From Gammaproteobacteria bacterium (GTDB lineage: Bacteria > Pseudomonadota > Gammaproteobacteria > QOAV01): 6,061 nucleotides of DNA. Location of the stretch: the NCBI GenBank assembly GCA_003972845.1, contig QOAV01000131.1:1-6061 (forward strand), written 5' to 3'. The notes under the pieces are model-generated. The model was not told where the DNA came from. It did not search any database and saw only the letters and a list, made by a program, of their open reading frames with translations. A program made the translations under genes and the position numbers. Every line of letters begins with the position of its first letter. The stretch's first letter is position 1. Positions 1 through 5,411 of this stretch are shown here, one piece after another.

Positions 1-340
1 TGCAGCCGCTTTCGCGGATCAGTTGCAAGGAGCGGTCCACGTGCTCGGAGGCTTCCGGGTGGAAAGTGATGTAGGTGGCGCCCGCCTTGGCGAAATCAGG
101 GATGATGCGGTCCACCGGCTTGACCATCAGGTGAACGTCAATGTCGGCCGTGACGCCGTGTTTGCGCAGCGCGTCGCAGACCAGCGGGCCGATGGTCAGG
201 TTGGGGACATAGTGATTGTCCATCACATCGAAATGAACGATCTTTGCGCCCGATGCGAGTACATCGTCAACCTCCTGTCCCAGCTTGGCGAAATTCGCCG
301 ACAGAATGGAAGGAGCTATTGCATATTCTTGCTTGGCCAT
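1..340 (-). CDS. rpe: Ribulose-phosphate 3-epimerase, N-terminal part (cut by window edge)
   Basis: Cytoplasmic TIM-barrel enzyme that interconverts D-ribulose 5-phosphate and D-xylulose 5-phosphate in the pentose phosphate pathway, and in the Calvin cycle where present. The first 113 codons are visible. The start [20 protein letters not shown] carries the family's 'APSILSAN' first strand. [12 protein letters not shown] (residues 36-47) holds the metal ligands H36 and D38, D38 also being the expected catalytic acid/base. DVHLMV (68-73) holds the third metal ligand, H70. The second catalytic aspartate and the phosphate-binding loop would lie in the missing C-terminal half. The ATG at 340-338 is preceded by an AGAGGT ribosome-binding site with an 8-nt gap. 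The gene lies 95 bp downstream of priA on the same strand, so co-transcription is possible, but no clear promoter or terminator is visible between them. The family call is very secure. Confidence 0.96.
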   Translation of the reverse strand, partial: MAKQEYAIAPSILSANFAKLGQEVDDVLASGAKIVHFDVMDNHYVPNLTIGPLVCDALRKHGVTADIDVHLMVKPVDRIIPDFAKAGATYITFHPEASEHVDRSLQLIRESGC

Positions 341-348
341 GTGTGTAT

Positions 349-354
349 ACCTCT
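349..354 (-). promoter_or_regulatory. Ribosome-binding site of rpe
   Basis: On the minus strand AGAGGT lies 8 nt before the ATG of rpe. It supports this start for the epimerase, which also agrees with where the family's conserved first strand begins. Confidence 0.6.
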
Positions 355-435
355 ACCCGAATTGATTAGTCGGCGGACTTTACCGGAAAAGAAGCGGCTT
401 TGCAGTAGCCCGACGGGGGAGGATTGCGTCGCGCG

Positions 436-2634
436 TCAATTCATCTCCATGGGGTCTATATCGACAGACCAGCGGACGCCGCGTCTTGCGCCGCTTTCCT
501 TGTCGAGTTTTTGTAACCACTGATTGAGGAAAGCATGCAGATTTTTGCGCGCCGGGCCTTGCGCCAATAACTGCGCGCGCCAGCGCCCGGCGCGGCGTTG
601 CATGGGCGAGGGTATGGCGTCGGACAGGCTGACGCCTTCAGGCAGCAGCGGGAGAGCCATTTGACGCGCCTGATCAAGAAACTGCAACGCGGCGTCCTGT
701 TTGACCGATTCGGCGCGCAGCAGGGCGAAGTAGCGGTACGGCGGATAACCGATGTCGCGGCGCTCTGCCAGCTGGGCGTCGGCGAAGGCGGGATAGTCGT
801 CGCAGACGATTTGCCGGTACACCGGATTGTCGGGGTGCGCGGTCTGGATCAGCACCCGGCCCGGTTTGTCCGCGCGTCCGGCGCGCCCGGCGACCTGCGT
901 GACCAGCTGGAACAGGCGTTCCGGAGCGCGGAAGTCGGTGGAATACAGGGCGCTGTCGGCGTTGATCACGGCCACCAGAGTGACATCGGGGAAATGGTGG
1001 CCCTTGGACAGCATTTGCGTGCCAATGAGTATATCGACCTGCCGCTCGTGTATCAGCCGCAGGGCGTTTTCCAGGGCATGCTTGCGTGACATGCTGTCGC
1101 GATCGATACGCAGCAATCGTGCGTTGGGAACGGCGGTTTGCAGGGAGTCTTCGATGCGCTCGGTGCCTTCGCCGACACTGGTGAGGTTTTTGCCTTCACA
1201 TTCAGGGCAATGCTCATAAACCGGAAAATCAGCGCCGCAGTGATGGCAGCGCAGACGGCGGTCGCGCTTGTGCCAGGTCAGGCGGGCGTCGCAGCGCTGG
1301 CAGGGTGCGATCCAGCCGCAGTCGGCGCAGTACAGCACCGGCGAATAGCCACGGCGATTGAGAAACAGCAGGGTCTGTTCGCCTTTGCCCACCTGTTCGC
1401 GTATGGCGTCCAGCAACTGGGGCGACAGTCCGTCCAGTGAGGGCGTCTTGCGCATGTCGAGAAATTGCATGGCGGGCGGCTGAGCGTTGCCGGCGCGTTG
1501 CGGCAGGGACAACAACTGATGCCTGCCTGCTTCGCAATTGGCCCAGCTTTCCAGCGATGGCGTGGCGGAACCGAGTACGATGGGAATGCCTTCACGCCGC
1601 GCTCGCATCAGGGCAACATCGCGGGCGTTATAACGCAAGCCGTCTTGTTGCTTGTAGGACAGGTCATGTTCTTCGTCGACTATGATCATGCCCAGCTCCG
1701 GCGCCGGTGTGAAAATACTGGAGCGGGTGCCGATGATCAGCCGGGAGCGGCCTTCACGGGCGTGGCGCCAGGCCTGCAGGCGTTCGCTGTCGTTGAGGCC
1801 GGAATGCAGCACCGACGCAGTAACACCGAGGCTGTACTCCAGCCGCCCGGTCAGCTGTGGCGTGAGTCCGATTTCCGGGGTCAGTATCAACACCTGCCGG
1901 CCCTGTTCGAGCATGTTCCGGGCGGTGCGGATGTAGACCTCGGTCTTGCCGCTGCCGGTCACCCCGTGCAGCACGAAACTGGCGAAGCCGCTGGCGGCGT
2001 TGATGGCGCTGACAGCGGCATCCTGGTCAGCGTTCAGTCTGTGCCGATCCACGTTGGCTGTCGTATCGGCCGGCTTGACAGGTGTGGTTTCCGGTGGACA
2101 TTCGACTGGCTCTACCCAGCCCTTGTGCGCCATCCGCTGCAGCGATTGACGCGCGGAAGCGGATATAGCGCGCAGGCTGGTTTCCGACACCGGATCATCA
2201 TTTTGTCTGAACAGGGCAAGCAGGCGCTGCTGCACCTTGCCTTTCACACTGTTGTCTTGCAGCGCCCTGCCGGCCGCGGTCAACACCCAGCAGGCTGCTG
2301 GCTCCCCATGCACAGAGCGGGTCTGCCGAACCAGGGTCGGCAAAGCGGTAAAGATGGTTTCGCCAACAGGGTGGTGATAGTAGCCTGCTGTCCATTCCAG
2401 CAGGCTCAGCAGATTTTCCGGTAAAATCGGCTCATGGTCGATAATTTTGCTGACCGGACGTATTTTGCTGCGATCAAACTCCGGCGTTTCGCTGTGACCA
2501 AGCACCACACCGACCAGGTTTCTCGAACCGAATGGCACTCTGACTCGCGCGCCTCTGGGCAGGTTGGTGGAAGCGCCGCAGTGGTAGTCGAAAGCCTTGC
2601 GCAGCGGCACGGGGAGCGCAATTTTTACATACAT
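436..2634 (-). CDS. priA: Primosomal protein N' (PriA), replication-restart DNA helicase
   Basis: Superfamily 2 3'-to-5' helicase that recognises abandoned replication forks and D-loops and starts reloading of DnaB through PriB/DnaT-type partners. All expected parts are visible in 732 residues. The 3'-end-binding N-terminal domain (about 1-105) starts with IALPVPLRKAFDY, followed by a winged-helix region (about 110-180). Helicase lobe 1 has Walker A GVTGSGKT (224-231, K230), DEEHD (320-324) and GSATPS (355-360). Lobe 2 has LLFLNRRGYSP (422-432), GTQMLSKGHHFP (538-549) and QVAGRAGR (580-587). Between them sits the zinc module with C436, C439, C445, C448, C463, C466, C476 and C479, all eight present. 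The C-terminal domain (about 625-732) contains IGYPPYRYFALLR. Length and these positions match what I recall of E. coli PriA. The ATG at 2634 puts the conserved ALPVPL motif at the expected place; its ribosome-binding site is weak (GAGGG, about 11 nt upstream). DnaA-box-like sites lie 35-110 bp upstream. No frameshift or missing motif was found. Confidence 0.98.
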   Translation of the reverse strand: MYVKIALPVPLRKAFDYHCGASTNLPRGARVRVPFGSRNLVGVVLGHSETPEFDRSKIRPVSKIIDHEPILPENLLSLLEWTAGYYHHPVGETIFTALPTLVRQTRSVHGEPAACWVLTAAGRALQDNSVKGKVQQRLLALFRQNDDPVSETSLRAISASARQSLQRMAHKGWVEPVECPPETTPVKPADTTANVDRHRLNADQDAAVSAINAASGFASFVLHGVTGSGKTEVYIRTARNMLEQGRQVLILTPEIGLTPQLTGRLEYSLGVTASVLHSGLNDSERLQAWRHAREGRSRLIIGTRSSIFTPAPELGMIIVDEEHDLSYKQQDGLRYNARDVALMRARREGIPIVLGSATPSLESWANCEAGRHQLLSLPQRAGNAQPPAMQFLDMRKTPSLDGLSPQLLDAIREQVGKGEQTLLFLNRRGYSPVLYCADCGWIAPCQRCDARLTWHKRDRRLRCHHCGADFPVYEHCPECEGKNLTSVGEGTERIEDSLQTAVPNARLLRIDRDSMSRKHALENALRLIHERQVDILIGTQMLSKGHHFPDVTLVAVINADSALYSTDFRAPERLFQLVTQVAGRAGRADKPGRVLIQTAHPDNPVYRQIVCDDYPAFADAQLAERRDIGYPPYRYFALLRAESVKQDAALQFLDQARQMALPLLPEGVSLSDAIPSPMQRRAGRWRAQLLAQGPARKNLHAFLNQWLQKLDKESGARRGVRWSVDIDPMEMN

Positions 2635-2672
2635 GCGCTGGGCGCCCTCGCCGGAAAAGCAGGTGTCGTTTT

Positions 2673-2682
2673 CACAGCTGTG
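2673..2682. repeat. CACAGCTGTG palindrome in front of priA
   Basis: A perfect 10-bp palindrome, extendable to 16 bp (TTTCACAGCTGTGTAA) with one mismatched pair. It lies about 40 bp before the priA ATG, where a priA promoter or operator could be. Its arms partly resemble DnaA boxes facing each other. It could be a dimeric regulator site or coincidence. Confidence 0.3.
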
Positions 2683-2722
2683 TAACCGGGTTGCCGCGGG
2701 GCTGTGAACAGCAGTGCCAACC

Positions 2723-2743
2723 TGTGGATAAGTCTGTGGAAAA
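2723..2743 (-). promoter_or_regulatory. Tandem DnaA boxes upstream of priA
   Basis: The plus strand reads TGTGGATAA at 2723-2731, the exact complement of the consensus DnaA box TTATCCACA. TGTGGAAAA follows at 2735-2743 (TTTTCCACA on the minus strand, one mismatch). The two lie 12 bp apart start to start and in the same orientation. Looser matches in the same region are GTTTTCACA (2668-2676, opposite orientation), TGTGTAACC (2679-2687) and TGTGAACAG (2703-2711). The match is seen directly. Binding by DnaA, and any effect on priA transcription about 90-110 bp downstream, is inferred. Confidence 0.6.
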
Positions 2744-2801
2744 GCGCTGTAGAGAAAGCTTCATTGAGAGTGTCGACTAACAAACTGCCTGGAGGCCTCG
2801 T

Positions 2802-2819
2802 TCATATATATGATATAAA
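2802..2819 (+). promoter_or_regulatory. AT-rich palindrome with overlapping extended -10-like element
   Basis: TCATATATATGA (2802-2813) is a perfect 12-bp palindrome. It overlaps TGATATAAA (2811-2819), which fits an extended -10 element (TGnTATAAA), but there is no recognisable -35. In AT-rich DNA such matches arise easily, so this is a weak promoter candidate. The alternative is simply a readily melting sequence beside the DnaA boxes. Confidence 0.2.
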
Positions 2820-2986
2820 TCAATAAGTTATTCCTGTTGTTCCTTGGTTAATGCTTGATGGTGAGAAGTTTCATGAGGATCTGTACATTTGTTAGTATCT
2901 TTGTATTTTTCAACTCTTTGTTTGCTATTTTAATGTATAGAGAGGTGGCGATTCCAATGCCAGAAACAGGTTCGCTTTCGCATTTA

Positions 2987-2995
2987 TGGTATCAT
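2987..2995 (+). promoter_or_regulatory. Candidate extended -10 promoter of the fructosamine kinase gene
   Basis: TGGTATCAT has the TGn extension and five of six matches to TATAAT. No good -35 lies 17 bp upstream. Transcription would start near base 3002 and give a leader of about 80 nt containing the inverted repeat at 3012-3047. This is inferred from motif matches only. Confidence 0.33.
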
Positions 2996-3011
2996 TCCTC
3001 GCTCCGTAAAA

Positions 3012-3047
3012 CTGCCGGGCTCCGAATAAACCCGTTAGTCGCGGCAG
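3012..3047 (+). repeat. Leader inverted repeat (possible hairpin) before the kinase gene
   Basis: CTGCCG (3012-3017) and CGGCAG (3042-3047) are complementary, with GGG (3017-3019) and CCC (3031-3033) able to pair inside as an alternative. It lies 35 bp before the GTG start, in the presumed leader. There is no T-run after it, so it does not look like an attenuator terminator. It may be incidental. Confidence 0.3.
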
Positions 3048-3064
3048 CAGCTTGCCCATGCCAT

Positions 3065-3082
3065 CAATCGAGTGACTGATTG
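3065..3082 (+). promoter_or_regulatory. Weak ribosome-binding site inside a short inverted repeat at the kinase start
   Basis: GAGTGA (3070-3075) is the only Shine-Dalgarno-like sequence before the GTG start at 3082. It is bracketed by CAATC (3065-3069) and GATTG (3078-3082), so a small hairpin would hold it in the loop and the first base of the start codon in the stem. With a GTG start and a poor site, translation is probably modest. The hairpin has only five strong pairs plus one wobble. Confidence 0.35.
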
Positions 3083-3954
3083 TGTCTGAATACGACAACA
3101 TCGCCGCGAAAATTTCTGAAACCACCGGCAATGAATTCGTCATAACCGGCGAGCGCCATGCGGGTGGCGGCTGTATCAACGATGCGGTTGTTCTCACCGG
3201 CAGCAAGGCTTCCTATTTCGTCAAGATGAATCAGGCGCAGATGCTGCACATGTTCGAAGCCGAGGCTGAAGGGCTGGCCGAGATCAACAGCGCCCATGCG
3301 ATTCGGGCGCCACTACCCGTGGTCAGTGGCGTAGATGGCGACCGCAGTTTTCTGGTACTGGAGTATATATCGTTGGGGGGCACAGGTTCGGCGGCGGAGT
3401 TTGGCCAAAAAATGGCGCGTATGCACCGGCATACCGCATCGCAATTCGGCTGGCATCGGGACAATACCATCGGCAGCACGCCGCAACCAAACCAGAGACG
3501 TGACAACTGGATTGATTTCTGGGGCGAGCAGCGGCTTGGCTACCAGCTGGACCTGGCAGCCCGCAATGGTGAACCTTTGCTAAAGACGCAGGCGCATCGG
3601 CTGTTGCAGAATCTGCCGCGGTTTTTCAGCGAGTATTCGCCCCGGCCATCCCTGTTGCATGGGGACCTTTGGGGTGGCAATTACGGTTATGACGACTGTA
3701 GCCAGCCGGTGATATACGATCCGGCCGTATACTATGGCGATCGTGAGGCGGACATCGCCATGACCGAGTTGTTCGGAGGGTTCGGCGCCGGTTTCTACGA
3801 TGCCTATAACGCTTCGTATCCGCTGGATTCAGGCTACAGCGAGCGCAAGACTCTCTATAACCTGTATCACATATTGAATCACTTCAATTTATTTGGTGGC
3901 GGTTATGCAACTCAGGCTCTGGGTATGATCCAGCGGCTGTCTGCGCTGTTGTAA
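3082..3954 (+). CDS. Fructosamine/ketosamine-3-kinase family protein
   Basis: Cytoplasmic kinase of the fructosamine-kinase family (human FN3K, E. coli YniA), with a protein-kinase/aminoglycoside-phosphotransferase-like fold. Characterised members phosphorylate sugar-amine adducts on C3 so the adduct falls off, repairing glycated proteins or amines. At 290 residues the length is typical. Visible motifs: glycine-rich loop HAGGGCIND (26-34); YFVKMN with the ATP-contacting lysine K48; FEAEAEGL (58-65); SFLVLEYI (89-96); the catalytic loop LLHGDLWGGN (191-200) with D195; and IYDPAVYYGDREADIAM (211-227), where D213 is the expected metal-binding aspartate. FNLFGGG (268-274) matches the family's C-terminal segment. 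The start is GTG at 3082; an in-frame TGA at 3073-3075 leaves little room upstream, and GAGTGA lies 6 nt before it. It is divergent from priA and convergent with the next gene, so probably monocistronic. The physiological substrate is unknown. C31 in the P-loop is discussed in the findings. Confidence 0.93.
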   Translation: MSEYDNIAAKISETTGNEFVITGERHAGGGCINDAVVLTGSKASYFVKMNQAQMLHMFEAEAEGLAEINSAHAIRAPLPVVSGVDGDRSFLVLEYISLGGTGSAAEFGQKMARMHRHTASQFGWHRDNTIGSTPQPNQRRDNWIDFWGEQRLGYQLDLAARNGEPLLKTQAHRLLQNLPRFFSEYSPRPSLLHGDLWGGNYGYDDCSQPVIYDPAVYYGDREADIAMTELFGGFGAGFYDAYNASYPLDSGYSERKTLYNLYHILNHFNLFGGGYATQALGMIQRLSALL

Positions 3955-3966
3955 CTGCGCAGACAG
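3937..3966 (+). terminator. Perfect 10-bp inverted repeat spanning the kinase stop codon
   Basis: CTGTCTGCGC (3937-3946) and GCGCAGACAG (3957-3966) are exactly complementary, separated by a 10-nt loop that contains the TAA stop (3952-3954). The left arm is coding sequence. A T6 run (3982-3987) lies 15 nt after the stem, too far for a classic intrinsic terminator. It may instead be a 3'-end-stabilising hairpin or work with the next hairpin. The repeat is certain; the terminator role is a guess. Confidence 0.4.
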
Positions 3967-3975
3967 GAAGAGGTC

Positions 3976-3998
3976 TCCCCCTTTTTTCGGGCGGGGGA
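3976..3998. terminator. Candidate bidirectional hairpin between the convergent genes
   Basis: TCCCCC (3976-3981) pairs with GGGGGA (3993-3998) around an 11-nt loop that includes a T6 run. It is in the right place to separate two convergent genes (stops at 3954 and 4020), but neither strand has a U-tract after the stem. The strength as a terminator is uncertain. Confidence 0.3.
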
Positions 3999-4019
3999 AG
4001 GGACTTCTATCTGTACGGC

Positions 4020-4760
4020 TTATTTCTTGGTTGTTGGCGGTTTTTTCGGCTTTGGAGTGGGGTTTTCGTCAGTTGCGCCACCAGCAGCCGGCGCTTTGTC
4101 TGCATTTTCCTTGATGGATAGCTGCTCCGCCAGTTTCAGACGCTCTTTCACGGTAGTGATTTCTTCGCCTTCGGTTTCCAGGGTACTGATTTCGCCCCTG
4201 CGCAGCGCAATTTCCTCTTCAAATTTGCCAATTTCGTTTTTCAGCAGACTGATGCGGTCATCAATACGCTTTTGCTTCTGGGAAGCGTCGTCGATAATGG
4301 TTGAGACTTTGACATTGGTTGACTCGAGAGTGCGCTTGACTACCAGCGCCACAAGCTCGATATGATCTTCCGGCAAGCCTCGCATCAGCTCGGTCGCTTC
4401 TTCTATGCCATAAGGAATGGATTCAGTGATAGTCGGACTGGTGTTCATTTCTTTTTTACCTTCCTGGGTTTTTTCTGGTTTTTTGATGTCTTGTGTTTCG
4501 CTGAATGCTGCTTGAGCCCCAAGGTCCGGTTTTCCCGGTGTATCAGGGACTTGTTCAGCGGAGGTTGTGGTTTCGCCCTTTTTATCTTCTATTTCGGTTC
4601 CGGAGTCTCCGGTGGATGCCTTTGGCTCCTGATCCCCTTCGGAGAAATCATCGGGGCTGATCTGAGCCCGAAGCTTTTCCGCCAGAGAGTTGCTGGTATC
4701 AATTTTGTCTTTAGTCTCGATTTCGTCTTCCAACCATTTTCTTACATTTTGCCACGGCAT
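4020..4760 (-). CDS. Uncharacterised acidic coiled-coil protein
   Basis: I do not recognise this 246-residue protein. It has no signal peptide, no membrane segment and no cysteine, so it is probably cytoplasmic. Three parts are visible. First, an N-terminal region (1-110) starts MPWQNVRKWLEDEIE and becomes low-complexity and probably disordered, rich in E, K, D, T, S and P. Second, a predicted helical core (about 112-215) starts PYGIEEATELMRGLPEDHIE. It continues into an unbroken heptad series with hydrophobic or heptad positions at 166, 170, 173, 177, 180, 184, 187 (Arg), 191, 194, 198 (Gly) and 201, which suggests a coiled coil. Third, a Pro/Lys-rich tail (232-246). The gene is real: a strong AGGAGGT site lies 7 nt before the ATG and the frame is open to TAA. 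Base composition is visibly more AT-rich than priA. M105 has its own upstream AGGAAGG and could be an internal start giving a 142-residue core-only form. Neighbours do not indicate a function. The coiled coil suggests self-association or scaffolding, which is inference. Confidence 0.85.
   Translation of the reverse strand: MPWQNVRKWLEDEIETKDKIDTSNSLAEKLRAQISPDDFSEGDQEPKASTGDSGTEIEDKKGETTTSAEQVPDTPGKPDLGAQAAFSETQDIKKPEKTQEGKKEMNTSPTITESIPYGIEEATELMRGLPEDHIELVALVVKRTLESTNVKVSTIIDDASQKQKRIDDRISLLKNEIGKFEEEIALRRGEISTLETEGEEITTVKERLKLAEQLSIKENADKAPAAGGATDENPTPKPKKPPTTKK
4459..4465 (-). promoter_or_regulatory. Possible internal ribosome-binding site within the coiled-coil gene
   Basis: On the minus strand AGGAAGG lies 10 nt before the in-frame ATG at 4448-4446 (codon 105), with an A-rich gap. 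The codons here (Lys/Glu-rich, low-complexity) could produce this by chance. It falls just before the structured core begins, so a core-only product is plausible. Confidence 0.3.
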
Positions 4761-4767
4761 TGATTTA

Positions 4768-4774
4768 CCTCCTG
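4768..4774 (-). promoter_or_regulatory. Strong ribosome-binding site of the coiled-coil gene
   Basis: AGGAGGT on the minus strand, 6-7 nt before the ATG at 4760, is a near-perfect anti-SD match with ideal spacing. It fixes the start and suggests efficient translation. Confidence 0.85.
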
Positions 4775-4798
4775 TAGATGTTTGCCTGCGGAGTCTTG

Positions 4799-4827
4799 AT
4801 AGTATGCCTGATCAGTACTCCCGGTAA
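4799..4827 (-). promoter_or_regulatory. Weak candidate promoter of the coiled-coil gene
   Basis: Minus-strand TACTAT (4804-4799) lies 17 bp after TTACCG (4827-4822), a poor -35/-10 pair. It would give a leader of about 30 nt. No better candidate was seen close to the gene. Confidence 0.2.
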
Positions 4828-4838
4828 TGAAGCCGGGA
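4819..4838. repeat. Inverted repeat upstream of the coiled-coil gene
   Basis: TCCCGG (4819-4824) and CCGGGA (4833-4838) are perfectly complementary around an 8-nt loop. It overlaps the weak candidate -35 of the minus-strand gene, so an operator is conceivable. A six-bp GC-rich match can also occur by chance. Confidence 0.3.
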
Positions 4839-4951
4839 CAGTCCTCTGGCGGGACATTCCGGATTTTTACTTCCTGGGCGCTACACTCGTGTTGCTGGTG
4901 CAGACTGTTCTGGAAATATAAAAAGGGATATTACCTCATTTTTTACCTGAA

Positions 4952-4974
4952 CACGGCTGCTTTTCGGCAGCGTG
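4952..4974. repeat. Bulged stem-loop in the intergenic region
   Basis: CACG (4952-4955) and CTGC (4957-4960) pair with GCAG (4967-4970) and CGTG (4971-4974), leaving one bulged G and a TTTTCG loop. No T-run follows on either strand, so it is not an intrinsic terminator. It could be part of an unannotated RNA or incidental. Confidence 0.35.
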
Positions 4975-5020
4975 ACACAGTTTAGCCTTCGTCGGGCTGT
5001 TTCTGGCCAGGCATCAGGCG

Positions 5021-5060
5021 GCAATCAATTCCGATTCTATACTGTGTGGCAATTGATTGC
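5021..5060. repeat. Perfect 10-bp inverted repeat with 20-bp spacer
   Basis: GCAATCAATT (5021-5030) and AATTGATTGC (5051-5060) are exact reverse complements, separated by 20 bp. The arm centres are 30 bp apart, about three helical turns, which would suit a protein binding both arms on one face; a hairpin is the other reading. It lies 261 bp from the coiled-coil gene start and 352 bp from the barrel gene start. The repeat is certain; its role is unknown. Confidence 0.5.
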
Positions 5061-5347
5061 TCAAATTACGCGGCCGCGCCTTCCTGACGTACAGGTTGAA
5101 TCCTGAAGAACCCTGCCCGCCGTACTTTTCGCTTCTCCCTTAGTCTCTTTGTATAGTAAAAAGTTCGCCCGGGTGTCTGGCGCGAAATGTCTTTAGCCAG
5201 CACCAAACTGTTTTGACTGAGTCACGCGTTCCGCGGCATTAGCATATCGCCCACCAGCACCCGGCTGCGTGATTCTTCAACAAGGCAAATGATACCCCGA
5301 ATCGCGGCAATAATCTAGAAAATACATTAAGAAAAAGTAACAACCTA

Positions 5348-5376
5348 TTGTTTTAAATGACTCTACCGTGTATAAG
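5348..5376 (+). promoter_or_regulatory. Sigma70-type promoter of the outer-membrane barrel gene
   Basis: TTGTTT (5348-5353) and TATAAG (5371-5376) are separated by exactly 17 bp, in an AT-rich upstream context. Transcription would start near 5383, giving a leader of about 30 nt before the ATG at 5412. This is the best promoter match in the window. Confidence 0.6.
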
Positions 5377-5395
5377 TAGTCTTCATGATTTTTTC

Positions 5396-5401
5396 AGGGG
5401 A
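5396..5401 (+). promoter_or_regulatory. Ribosome-binding site of the barrel gene
   Basis: AGGGGA lies 10 nt before the ATG at 5412. An out-of-frame ATG at 5401 overlaps the site's last base, so it cannot use this site. That favours 5412 as the true start. Confidence 0.55.
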
Positions 5402-5411
5402 TGCCCGTACA

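Larger units (their letters stand above)
2635..3081. other. Divergent intergenic region between priA and the fructosamine kinase gene
   Basis: This stretch of about 450 bp has no convincing gene. The priA-proximal part (2635-2760) is GC-richer and contains TGTG-type DnaA-box matches plus a CACAGCTGTG palindrome (2673-2682). The part from about 2800 to 2945 is clearly AT-rich and contains a 12-bp palindrome, TCATATATATGA (2802-2813). The kinase-proximal part has a candidate extended -10 element and two leader inverted repeats, at 3012-3047 and 3065-3082. Promoters for both divergent genes must presumably lie here. An open frame starting at TTG 2855 was rejected as a gene. Confidence 0.7.
4775..5411. 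other. Long intergenic region without a gene
   Basis: About 640 bp between divergent genes, with no open frame that has a start, ribosome-binding site and protein-like composition. It holds inverted repeats at 4819-4838, 4952-4974 and 5021-5060, a 10-bp GC palindrome with a NotI site (CGCGGCCGCG, 5069-5078), a small palindrome TGACTGAGTCA (5214-5224), and a good promoter at its right end (5348-5376). A TATAGT hexamer near 5152 has no convincing -35. A small RNA or remnant element could be hidden here but is not demonstrable by eye. Confidence 0.6.

Noticed and set aside
341..435. Terminator or promoter between priA and rpe.
   Set aside because: No stem followed by a T-run and no acceptable -35/-10 pair on the minus strand could be found in these 95 bases.
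23..523. Plus-strand open frame of 166 codons spanning the rpe start and the end of priA.
   Set aside because: It is antisense to two recognised genes and shows no motif of its own.
1465..2424. Long plus-strand open frame (319 codons) opposite priA.
   Set aside because: It is antisense to the helicase domains of a fully conserved priA and results from GC-rich codon structure. Its translation shows no recognisable motif.
2668..2945. Chromosomal replication origin (oriC) interpretation of the DnaA boxes plus AT-rich DNA.
   Set aside because: There is only one perfect box, no dnaA, dnaN or gidA/mnmG nearby, and no visible GATC cluster or 13-mer repeats. I keep it as a regulatory-site finding, not an origin call.
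2855..3079. Plus-strand open frame of 74 codons (TTG start) with a hydrophobic N-terminus, ending just before the kinase gene.
   Set aside because: There is no ribosome-binding site and the start is TTG. The hydrophobic run follows from the T-rich DNA, and the second half has no protein-like pattern and overlaps leader repeats.
4362..4763. Plus-strand open frame of 133 codons, Phe-rich, opposite the coiled-coil gene.
   Set aside because: The Phe-rich composition is the antisense image of Lys/Glu codons, and the minus-strand gene has a near-perfect ribosome-binding site.
5069..5078. CGCGGCCGCG palindrome as a regulatory or recombination site.
   Set aside because: It is a short, GC-only palindrome containing a NotI site, with no repeat copies or partner element nearby, so it is probably chance.
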